A stretch of 64,000 nt of DNA from Tricholoma matsutake (lineage: Eukaryota > Basidiomycota > Agaricomycetes > Agaricales > Tricholomataceae): NCBI GenBank assembly GCA_026075535.2, contig AP026539.1, positions 3,844,001 through 3,908,000 of the forward strand, read 5' to 3'. Each line of letters begins with the position of its first letter. The stretch's first letter is position 1. The notes beneath the pieces were generated by a model that made no database searches, was not told the DNA's origin, and worked only from the letters and a program-made list of their open reading frames with translations. Made by a program: the position numbers and the translations under genes. Shown here one piece after another: positions 54,570-64,000 of this stretch.

Positions 54570-54969
54570 GTTTTTCTTTACTTTATCAACCATAGATGGA
54601 AGCTTGCCAAGTTTGGCAGCCTACACTAGAATTAGGTTTACTAAAAGACAGGATCAAATTATCTTCATTGCATGGAAGTAGGAACCATAAGTTACTACAA
54701 ATAAAAGAATAGGAAGTTACTATACCTTCGTTGCATGGAAGTAGGAACAAAGGTTAAGGAATAAAAAATAAGTAATATATAAGAAAAAGATCAACCATGT
54801 AAGTAAAAGGCCGCATCAAGCATAGTGTGTGATTTGGGAAGGCTGCATCAGGCATAGTCACAAAATAGGAAGGTACTGCATCAATAGGATAATGTCAGCA
54901 CTGCTGGATGTGGATAGAAGGGTAATAAGGATGTATGGTGCCATTGCCAGGATGCATGTCACTGGTTGT
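54570..54969. other. Non-coding interior of the LTR element
   Basis: No gene. It contains a repeated CATTGCATGGAAGTAGGAAC segment (about 54667 and 54731). Confidence 0.5.
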
Positions 54970-55345
54970 TGTTGTCGTATTCACCGGGGGCTGTGCCGGC
55001 AGCGAGGGTGATTGTGTCAGCGATGTGTGTGGCTGTGTTGGCACCGTGGGAGTGTGTTGGCGGCATAGGGTGGCCATAACTCACTTAGGTGGCTATGCTA
55101 TTGCCAGTGGCTGTGCTGGCAGTAAGGGTGGTTGTGTCGGCGATGTGTGTGGCTGTGCCGGCACCGTGGAAGTGTTTAACAGTGGTGTAGTAATGTAACA
55201 CTGACATTGGTATGTCTGGTGTTGGTGAGTTGTTTATGCACTGTAGGTGGCTGTGCTATCGCCGGTAGCTGTGTCGGTGGCGAGGGTGGTTGTGTCGGTG
55301 ATGTGTGTGGTGTGCCAGCGCCGTGGAAGTGTGTAATGGTGGTGT
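54970..55345. repeat. GT/GC-rich minisatellite
   Basis: Units of GGCTGTGCCGGCAGCGAGGG with TGTGTCGGCGATGTGTGT repeat about four times with gaps. It lies before the purine tract of the LTR element. Confidence 0.75.
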
Positions 55346-55488
55346 AGGTAAATTAACTTGTTGTAATGTTGTGAGTCTGTGGGGCCAGACTTACAATAGA
55401 ATTCTTTTGTCTATATTATTCCTACCTATTGTTTTGCATTTTTTTTTCTGTGGCAATGAGGACGTCGCCTTTTTTGGAGGTGGGCAAA

Positions 55489-55618
55489 TGGAGTAGTGTG
55501 TGGGGGCACACCTACTCCAGGTCATGTGACCATGCAGTCAGTAGACAGTCACATGTACATACAGGCTCAGGCTATCACCAGAGCATCCCACCACTCTGCT
55601 ATAGGAGACAGATCTGCC
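55489..55618 (+). repeat. Truncated 3-prime LTR of the KEG element
   Basis: It matches 52004-52133 with few changes and then joins unrelated gag sequence of Gypsy-3. The purine tract at 55475-55488 supports the orientation. Confidence 0.7.
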
Positions 55619-55639
55619 ATCTCCATCACCTAAGTCTTG

Positions 55640-58480
55640 CCAAACACCTCATTGCATCCTAAAATGTATGTTTTGGTCTTGTCCCATTTTCAATAAGCTT
55701 GCCATGAGTTGCCAAAAGGTGTAGGGGTGCAGTAGTCTACTGCATTGTAAAGTTTGTAAGTGTTCGAAGTGTCATGGGAGTTGACTGTAATGTGTGGAAA
55801 CATTTTCTGAGCTGACTCCGCGAAGTGGACCTATCATTGTCCAGCTCTAATCACACAAACCAATCCTCATCTGGCAGCTCCTCTGGATCAAAGAATAACT
55901 TCCAGAGGGACAAGCCAAAGAATTCTATTTCTGACAAGTTGGGAAAAGGCAGTAAACTAACCAGAGATGAGCGCAAACACTGCATGAAAGAGGGACTTTG
56001 CCTTTACTGCAGCAAGAAAGGACATGGAGCCGGAAATTGTCCAAAGTCCAAGGCAGCCAAAGCTCATGCTGCAGCAGTCACTGAGTCCAAGCCGGACTCT
56101 GTGGACTCAAAAAAATAGTCTGCAACCCTCATGAACACACCATTGGGGCTGAGGGTTGCATTGACCTTTCCCAGTTGGCTGCTTACATCCATCTCAACAC
56201 ATCCTCTTTCTGATCCTGAATCTTGCTATCCCTTTCCAAGCATTCCCTAAAAATCCCAACTCTTATTGACTCTGGTTTCTCACATTGTTTCCTAGATTCA
56301 TCATTTGTGCAGGACAACCAACTTAGTACTGAAATCATTTCTCTGGTTGTACTCTGACTATTTGATGGAACTTGCAACTCCACCATAACCCAGGTTGTGA
56401 AACTTCTGGCGACTTTTCTGTCTGGTGAAGTGTTCAATCTGACATTTTATGTAACCTTGCTGGACTCTTCCTGTTCTGCAGTTCTTGGTCATAACTGGCT
56501 GAAGCAATACAATCCATTGATTGACTGGTCTTCAGGCCAAATAAATTTCCGCTCTGCAGCTCAAAGAGGTCCTGCCCCCTTGATGTCTTCTGACTCTTCT
56601 AGCTTGTGTGAGTCACCTACACCTCTGAACCTTCCAGTGGAAACCCATGAAAACTCTGTGGTCTCTAAATCCTCAAAACTCATACCTCCTGAAATCTCTT
56701 TAATCAATGCTGCTGCTTATATGTGTGCAATCAAACTCCCTGGGGCTGTAGCCTTTCAGATGACATTCTCCCCAGAAGGACTGTCAGCCAAATCTTCTGT
56801 AATGTCCAGAATTCCTCTGGATCTTTCAGATGTTCCAGAGGAATATCATGAATTTGCAGATGTCTTCAACAAACAAAAAGCTGACACCCTTCCTCCACAC
56901 TGCTCCTATGACCTCAGGATAGAGACAGAGGATAATGCTCCCCCACCTCCAGGTTGCATGTACTCCCTCTTGCCCTGAACTGGAAGCTCTCCAAATATTC
57001 ATTGAAGAGAATGTCTGCTTGGGCTTCATCTGCCCCTCCAAATCCCCTCAGGTGCTCCTATACTCTTTGTCAAGAAAAAAGATGGAAGTCTCCAATTTTG
57101 CATCGACTACTGGAGACTCAACCACATCTTAAAGAAGGACTGCTACCCACTTCCACTAATCTTGGATCTCCTGGACTCTCTGGAAAAAGCCCACATGTTC
57201 ACCAAAATTGACCTCCTACATGCCTATCACTTAGTTCGCATTGCTGAGGGAGATGAGTGGAAAACCACTTTCCACATGCATCACAGCTCTTTCAAATGGC
57301 TGGTGATTCTATTCAGGCTCACCAATGCACCTGCAGCTTTCCAGCACCTCATGAATGACATCTTCAGTGACCTTCTAGATGTCAGTGTCATTGTCTACCT
57401 CAAAAATATCCTAATCTACTCCAATGACATGAGTCAACATAAGGCTCACATCAAGGAAGTTCTTTGGAGACTCCAAAAAAATGGGCTCTACGCTGCTCCA
57501 CAGAAATGCGAGTTCCACAAAGACAGTGTGGAATACTTAGGGTTCATCCTCTCTCCTGATGTCCAAATATAAAGTCAAAACCATCCTTGACTGGCCTGAA
57601 CCTTGAAAGGTTAAGGATATTCAATCCTTCCTTGGATTCTGCAACTTCTACCGACACTTTATCCACAGATATTCCAACATCATCATCCCTCTCACCAGAC
57701 TTACTCAGAAACATGCGCCATGGGACTTTGGCAAGAAATGTCAAGAAGCCTTCAACAAATTAAAAGAAGAATTCACCCATGCCCCAGTACTCACTCAATG
57801 GCCACCGGACTCCCGCATTATCCTGGAGACAGATGCTTCAGACTACGCACTGGCAGCTATCTATACCATGGATGGAGAAATCCATCTGGTTGCATTTCAC
57901 TCATGCTCCTTCAACCCAGCTGAACTGAACTATGACACCCACAACAAGGAATTCTTGGCTATCTTAGAAGCCTTCAAACACTGGCAGCAGTTCCAGAAAT
58001 CAAGTAGACATGGTCCCAGATCACAAAAATCTGGAATACTTCAGCACCACAAAACTCCTTACCTGTCAACAGGCTCGGTGGTCAGAATACCTTTCAGAGT
58101 TCAACCTCTCCATTTGCTTCCACCCCAGGAAGCAAGGGGCTAAACCTGATGCACTCACTAGACACTGGGATGTCTACTGCAAAGGGGGAAATAGTGACTT
58201 TGCCTCAGTAAACCCAAGCAATTTCTGTCCAGTCTTTACCCAAGAACAACTCACATCCTCCCTCTGAGCCACTTTCCTTGCTACCCCTATCATCCGACAA
58301 GCTGTTCTCATGGATATTGAGAAACTCCACAATGATATCTGATCCTCACTCCCTCTGGATCCCATCTCCTCCTCACACCTTCCATCACCATCCACTCCAA
58401 ATTGGTCTCTAGACAACAGCAGACTTCTCCGCCACTTTGATCAGATTTATGCCCAGTCAAAATCAGTTCAGAGCTGAGTG
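55640..58480 (+). pseudogene. Gypsy-3: decayed Ty3 gag-pol
   Basis: Plus-strand pieces in several frames: gag end with zinc knuckle CLYCSKKGHGAGNC (near 56010), protease (IPTLIDSGFSHCFLDSSFVQ near 56260, AVLGHNWLKQYNPLIDW), and the start of reverse transcriptase ([33 protein letters not shown]). It continues with [15 protein letters not shown] and [13 protein letters not shown], where the catalytic YLDD is destroyed. RNase H (ETDASDYALAAIYTMDG near 57830, THNKEFLAILEAFKHW) follows. The element stops near 58480 before integrase. In-frame TGA codons near 56346, 58266 and 58340 fall where Arg is expected in relatives. Confidence 0.8.
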
Positions 58481-59419
58481 AGATCAGGTAAAAACAGAAC
58501 CTACCATCAATTTAGTTAGAAATTTTGCCTAAATATCTAGATAACATGTTTGTTAATTTGTTCAGCTGATTACACTTCAATTTGAAATTTTGAAATTTCA
58601 AATGTGCATGTGAGCGCTTGAAGGAGGCACTTCAAAAATGTTTTGCTTTTGCACTCTTGGTTGTTCCCTATTATCTTCTCCTATTCCTCATCCCTGCTTG
58701 TTGGTCTCCATGGTGGCTATCTGCCTTGTCAAGGAAGGCAACTACACTGCAGAGTTGGAGCACATACCCATTATGGCTCCCCCAATGCAACTTCATCACT
58801 GCCATCTGATCACTTGCTTTTGATAGCCACATAACCACAGCTGAAATAGATATTGGAGCACAAAGGGGTGTTTCTCTGCTAGGAACATTGGCTGACTCTC
58901 GAAATATCTATACCTCACATAGTACTGCACATAGCTTTCAAAGTACAGTTTTAACACACACTTCTAATAACACTATGAGAGCCATCAATGTATATATTTA
59001 TGACCACGTAGAAGGTAGTAGAGTCCAGCTAGTATTGATCTTGAGTCCCTGCACCTGCAGCTGTGTCTACTTTCCATTAGTGACCATACACATGATATAT
59101 TCCACTGGACGTACCATCAGGGTTGCAACCGATAGCATTCCTGGGGACAGCGATGAGCAAACCTGCCAATGAACTGGCATTTGGTCCCAAAGCCAAACCT
59201 TTGACTAAACAATCAGATGCTCCCCCATTCACCTAAGTTATGGGTCAGTACATGTTGGATGTGATGCTGACCTGATTTGCTTGACCAGGCTGGAGGCATT
59301 GTGGTCACTGCCAGGATGAGTCATCTGCCGGTAGAGTATCCTCACAAACAATTCCCATGGTCTGCATTTTGAAATTTGAAACAGGACTGATAAATGGGAG
59401 TAGAAAGCACTAGAAAGTA
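58481..59419. other. No gene recognised
   Basis: Short frames only, none with family features. It contains a TTGAAATTTTGAAATTTCAA palindromic stretch near 58580-58600. Probably the 3-prime remains of Gypsy-3 and flank of the Plavaka element. Confidence 0.5.
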
Positions 59420-62400
59420 GTGGGTGGGACAATCAAAATGCGAGACGCACTATTTATGCTGTTTTGTCTGTTGTACTTGACAGATATTGATGGATTCAGA
59501 CCCAATGAATGCAACATCTTGATCAAGGTTGGACCGTCATTTGAGTTGCATTCGTGCCCCTTCCAAACTTCCCTGGCTACACAAGGCTTTGACCCAGCTC
59601 AACATGAAGGAGATAGGACTAATCACCAGTGCAGTAAAAGGTATCTCTGCAATTGTGAAAAGCATTGCAAACAACTGAAGGAAGTCTCCTGCTCAACATA
59701 TGTGAGACATACACCCTACCGCACTATGGCTTTATTGGAGACACCTTGCTATGGTTGAACCCCCAATTCACCAGTGTCACCTTCAGTGGCAGAGGCCAAC
59801 ACCACGACAGGTGAATTCAATGAAACCCAACTCAGATGACATCAAATGGATGCTGCACCATCCAAGAATGTATGATGTTCAAAATTTTGAACAATTTCCC
59901 TACTAATCTCAACTTAGTTCATGACTGATTTCTTGGATGACCTTGATCATCTGGAAAATAATCTTGTGCCAAGTTGTAAGTGTTATCACCAAAGATCCTG
60001 ACACCAGCACTGAAAAACCAGAACCCTGAAATGAGACGAATGAGGCTGGAATCCCTGGTGACCCTGGATGATTAGCAGATGATTCACCACCACCTCTGGT
60101 TACAAGCCAGGGACCACATTCATCCAAGCCTGTGATTGACCTAGAAGAGCTAACTGAAATAGCTCACCTAGGAGATATCAAGCTAGCAATGGGATTCATT
60201 CAAGCCTTACAGGTGGTGTCTCTCGATGATGAACATAAGATGCTCAGTTGAACGTCTCCAGAATCCCCCAACAGCACCCGTTGTCTTGATCTCAGTGATC
60301 CTGACTTCTGTTTGGCCTGGATCTATTTCTTGCACAAATGAAATCTTCCCAAGAAACCTATGCATCAATGCATGAGGCCATTGTATGTCATCACCCTGAG
60401 GATAACATGCCTTCTTATGATCAGATGAAGTGCCATATCACTGAAGTCACAGGGGTTGTGCTGATTATCCACGACATGTGTCCAAACAGCTGGTTTGGCT
60501 TTCACAGGTCCACTTGCAGATAATGTTACTTGCCATGAGTGTGGCCATCCACATTTCAGTGACAAAAATCAGCCAACTCCTGCACAAGAGTTCTACATAA
60601 TACCTATTGGACCACAGTTGCAGGCACTATGGGCTAATGCCAATAGTGCACATAACCTTAGCTACCAGTGGTGGAAAATGAATGAGATTCTCCATGAAAG
60701 GGAGAGAAATGGTGGTGTCGTCCCCTGTTTTGAGGATTTTATACATGGGAGTGAATACCTTGAACGTGTCAGGAATGGTCACATTCAAGAAACTGATATG
60801 GTGCTCATGTTATCCCTTGATGGTGCCCAGCTATATGAGCACAAGACTTCAGATTGTTGGATTTATATTTGGGTTGTATTTGATCATGACCCCGGTGGAC
60901 GGTATATCAAAAAGCATGTCCTTCCTGGTGGCTTCATCCTGGGGCCTAATAAGCCCAAGCTTGTCAACTCATTTCTATTTTTAGGCCTGCACCACCTTGC
61001 TGCCCTGCAATGAGAAGGACTTCAGATTTGGGATGCCTCACGAAACATTACTTTCACTTCCAAACCTTTTTTGGCACTCACCACTGCTGATGGTCCTGGC
61101 ATGACCTATCTCAATGGACTTGTTGGCCATCAGGGCAAAAATGGATGCTGTTTATACTGTTCACTCATGAGATGGCACAAACCAGGGGGTTCCACCTACT
61201 ACCCTGCCCTTCTGAAGCCACACAACTTTGCAGTAGATGGATGTGATCATGAAGACATATCATATGCAAATCTTCCATCCTGTTCCAAAAATGAATACAT
61301 CCAGAACCTTTGCTATCTTGGGGCTTCCCCAAATAATGCCCAGTACAAAAACCATCATCTGGCAACTGGGATAACAAAACCAACTATATTCCTGGGCCTG
61401 CAACCTGAGAGGATTCTTGGCATTCCAGGCTGCTTTGGTTCAGACATTATGCATCTCAGTGTGCTCAACCTACCAGACTTGTTGATTAACTTGTGGCATG
61501 GCACATTTGATTGTGATAATACAGATAATTGTTCTACATGGGAATGGGCTGCACTGAAGGGCATAACATGGACACAACATGGGCAACAGGTTGCTGCTGC
61601 AACCCCTTACTTACCAGGCTCTTTTGATTGTCCTCCACGCAATCCAGCTGAAAAAATCTCAAGTGGCTACAAGGCTTGGGAATTCTTGCTTTACCTTTAT
61701 GGACTTGGACTGGGACTCTTCTATAATGTCCTTCCTCACAAGTACTACTACAACTATTGCAAGCTTGTCTTTGGCATGCAGATCATCAACCAGCATCGTA
61801 TTGATGTGAACATCCTGGCAAAAGCCCATGAGGCATTTCTGGAATTTGCTTGTGAATCTATTATCAACACCGAGCTGACTGCCTTCACTTTGTACAGCAA
61901 AGTGTCCATGCAGTGACACATCTTGCACCAGAGGTATTGAAGATTGGTCCTCCTGGCTATTCATCACAATAGATTATGGAGCAGACAAAAGGGAATCTGG
62001 GACAAGAAATTTGGCAACCATCCAACCCTTATGCAAATCTATCACAATGTGGCTTGCTGCAAAGTCAGATCGATGCGCTCATTGCAATGATACCTGACTT
62101 GGAGACTTCACCACCTCTTCTACCTTGGGGTGCATGTGATGTTGGAAATGGTTATATTCTCCTCCATGCCAAAGACAATACATGCCAGCCAATGCATGAC
62201 TGCAAGAGGGATGCTTTTGTGGCTTATTTGAGGTGCAAACACAATGTGAGTGTTGCAACGGAATGGTCCCCAGACATTATTCAGCGGCTCAGCTTCAAAT
62301 CCCTGATAGACAAGTAGCTCAGTCAGCATGGAAGGAATGCCTAAAGCCACTGGAGAAAGTGAGAATGGCATGGAATATTAAGGTATGCATCAAATCAAAT

Positions 62401-62580
62401 GTTTTCACAGTCTCATATATTAATTAATGTGATAATTTTAATGTGGGATGGAGGTGAATTTCACAGCTGTGCATTACTACTTCAGGACCACAGTTAAGGA
62501 GGTCAAGAAAACCTTGGCAGATGTTTCACACTATTCACTGATAGGTCCACCTTGTCTTTCAAGCTCGGAAAACACATTTA
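59420..62580 (+). pseudogene. Plavaka-type (CACTA-like) transposase, main part
   Basis: N-terminal part with CSKRYLCNCEKHCKQLKEVS and TYVRHTPYR. Then come FIQALQVVSLDDEHKML, LSDPDFCLAWIYFL and SQETYASMHEAIVCHHPEDN, then CHECGHPHFSD, QALWANANSAHNLSYQW, MLSLDGAQLYEHKTSDCWIY, GPNKPK and HLAALQ-stop-EGLQIWDAS. The long frame 61071-61916 has DGPGMTYLNGLVGHQGKNGC, FGSDIMHLSVLNLPDLLI and PPRNPAEKISSGYKAWEFLL, all signature blocks of basidiomycete Plavaka transposases. In-frame TGA at 61011-61013 and near 60249; frameshifts near 60490 and 61910. The coding trace continues to ADVSHYSLIGPP near 62550, where an LTR interrupts. Confidence 0.85.
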
Positions 62581-62589
62581 CAATCATTG

Positions 62590-63715
62590 TCAAAGCTCTA
62601 TGAGTCTCTACAGACCTCTACAAAGCTCTACAAACCCATACAAACCCCTCTGAAGTTCTACGAACCTCTATGAACCTCTACAAAGTCATGAAAATGCTTC
62701 AAAAATCTTCGCAACACCTTGAACAATGCTTCAAAATTTTTGCATGCCTTCAGCCACCATAATACAATTTCCCCGACCTTTGTACAGCTCAGAATATACA
62801 CTTGGAACATTGTCGATGAGTTCTGAACCATTTTTGAGCAATATTGCACCAATTTCGGGCCCCAAATGAAGTCCGAAGAATCTTCGAAAATCTTCGAAAA
62901 ACCTCGAACCTCAAAAAACATCTTCAGACACAGTATTTTCTATTTGAACAATCTTCGGATGCATGCTGGACACATGGGACACTATCTCGGGTATATTGAA
63001 CACATTTTGACTGCATGTGTAAGCATACAATCCACTTGAAGCAGTTTCCGATGTTTTATGCAATTTATAACAAGGACAGTCTGCTTTTAGCTATTCTTTC
63101 TTATTATTTCTTCATCATGTGTTATATTCACCCTTTCTAGTCTCGCTTTATTGTTCTGATATACTTCTATTGTTTTTTGCCTCGAGTTTTCCACATGTTT
63201 GCCTCATGTTCTCTAGCCTTTTTAGGTAGTTTCTTTATTTTATATAAAAAGATGTACTAGATACAAAGAAAAAAAAGAAAGTCGTCGTCTTCCTCCCAGA
63301 TCGCAGTAATTTGAGAGTTCAGTTTAGTCTTATTCAGTCCAAAGTCTGATGTTTTATGCTAAACTTCTTCAAAAATCTTCAAAAATCTTCGCATTACGCT
63401 ATTTTTGCTCTCGTTTCCCTCAATTTGCCTTTGCTTCACTTCTATTACTCATCTAGTCCCCTGATCTTGCATCCGAACATATTTGCGCACTCCAAATTCA
63501 TTGATCTAGCCACGAAATTCTCTGAAATTCCATGAAACACATTCTTTTAGCTTTGAATTGCTTTGACAAGCAGTCCTTTTATGACTATTTGACAGTCAGT
63601 CTTACAGGTGACATCTAGAGGGCCTCACATCCTTCCTCTAACTTGTGTTATACCATCTGAAGCCATTTAGTAGGTTTTGTTTGGGTTTCTGGGTTGAGTA
63701 TCATCATTGCCTCCT
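62590..63715 (+). mobile_element. LTR of the Gypsy-2 family (boundaries approximate)
   Basis: The right part (63625-63700) has CCTTCCTCTAACTTGTGTTA and TTTGGGTTTCTGGGTTGAGT, matching the Gypsy-2 LTR near 51340-51430 in opposite orientation. The interior shares GCCTCATGTTCTCTAGCCTT with 51880-51900 inverted. The left part has repeated CTACAAAGCTCTACAAACC and CTTCGAAAATCTTCGAAAA. It separates the Plavaka coding trace. Exact ends and duplication were not resolved. Confidence 0.6.
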
Positions 63716-63719
63716 CATA

Positions 63720-63943
63720 GAGGTCTTCTGGAACAGTCTTATAACATGCTGTTGTCATGCATGTACAATGGTGATGATACTGTTGAGGTGATTGATGTGG
63801 AGTAAATCAAGGCAGTGGTTGCAATGGTCCCTCACCAGCCATTCCTAGGTGACATGGTACAGCAGTACTTTGTTGCTGAGAAACCTGGCTTGAATGTGGC
63901 CATCTTGGGAGGTGATGTTGAGATTGTGGGGGATGAGGACTAG
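63720..63943 (+). pseudogene. Plavaka transposase, C-terminal piece
   Basis: The frame LLEQSYNMLLSCMYNGDDTV and EVIDVE is followed by an in-frame TAA, then IKAVVAMVPHQPFLGDMVQQ, YFVAEKPGLNVAIL and an acidic end before TAG. This is the typical end of Plavaka proteins (VVAMVPH ... FxVEKPGLD). It is the continuation of the gene at 59420-62580 beyond the LTR. The stop here is TAA, not TGA. Confidence 0.75.
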
Positions 63944-64000
63944 GCACAGTTACTAAGTACTACACATGTACTACGTAGTTTGCAATTGTGACAACAAGTA
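63944..64000. other. Window edge, nothing recognised
   Basis: A short stretch with ACTACACATGTACTACGTAGT-like palindromic sequence; too short to call. Confidence 0.3.

Larger units (their letters stand above)
52004..55618 (+). mobile_element. Non-autonomous LTR element with KEG-repeat protein
   Basis: A 130-bp block beginning TGGAGTAGTGTGTG is repeated directly at 52004 and 55489. The second copy is preceded by a purine tract (GGAGGTGGGCAAA), as expected for a 3-prime LTR, and is truncated near 55618. Between them lies one decayed protein gene but no gag-pol enzymes, which is the plan of a large non-autonomous retroelement. A primer-site-like TGGAACCAGAACC follows near 52335. Confidence 0.6.

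Noticed and set aside
1..64000. TGA reassigned to an amino acid in this genome
   Set aside because: The TGA codons replace CGA in decayed elements; normal frames also end in TGA (for example 4982-4984); and the same CpG bias appears in non-coding LTR DNA. Decay explains it without a new code.

Overview
This window looks like a transposon graveyard from a basidiomycete fungus, most likely an Agaricomycete and possibly of the Boletales type. The evidence is short spliceosomal introns (GTRNGT donor, CTAAC branch, about 45-70 nt), together with KDZ, Plavaka, pogo, hAT and Harbinger transposases, a Tad-like LINE, chromodomain Ty3 elements and a fungal TET/JBP dioxygenase. The order is inferred from families I recognise, not from any marker gene. 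I see no convincing host housekeeping gene in the 64 kb.

Layout. 1-5590: end of a KDZ-type element, made of the transposase C-terminus, a palindromic CpG satellite, an unknown gene (minus), a TET/JBP gene (plus), a 45-bp array and an end CAG-type terminus. The part from about 1.15 to 5.59 kb recurs inverted and almost identical at 27.5-31.9 kb. 5.59-10.9 kb: a gag remnant carrying a solo LTR, a hAT transposase, and a first block of hairpin-intron cassettes. From about 52.0 down to 10.9 kb a single old Ty3 element on the minus strand (Gypsy-2) acts as the host for two large insertions. Insert 1 is 11070-23853 (9-bp duplication CCCTAAAAT). Insert 2 is 26835-50559 (9-bp duplication CAATTCTAG). 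Removing either insert and one copy of its duplication restores the Gypsy-2 reading frame. Both inserts share terminal repeats (CTTTACACTCCCC), short subterminal palindromic repeats, a tRNA-like unit pointing outward at each end, and a minus-strand low-complexity multi-intron region.

Inside Insert 1 sits a full Tad-like LINE (12048-23019, poly(A), 14-bp duplication). It was itself hit by a pogo-like transposon carrying a Ulp1 protease gene (14131-18374, TA duplication) and by a solo LTR (20927-21352). Inside Insert 2 sits a 21.7-kb segment (27500-49179) bounded by inverted KDZ-type ends. It carries the second TET/JBP copy, three other cargo genes, a Harbinger transposase, more palindromic satellites, and a complete chromodomain Ty3 element (Gypsy-1, 37289-43528, duplication AATAT).

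52.0-64.0 kb: a non-autonomous LTR element coding a Gly/Lys/Glu repeat protein, a decayed third Ty3 element, and a Plavaka transposase gene split by an LTR.

The unifying signal is CpG decay. More than 25 in-frame stops are TGA where arginine is expected (CGA to TGA). Catalytic Asp residues are lost by TCGA to TCAA changes. The two Gypsy-1 LTRs differ almost only at CpG sites, and the satellite units vary only between CG, TG and CA. This fits heavy 5-methylcytosine marking of transposons in a genome whose transposons also carry an enzyme family that oxidises 5-methylcytosine.
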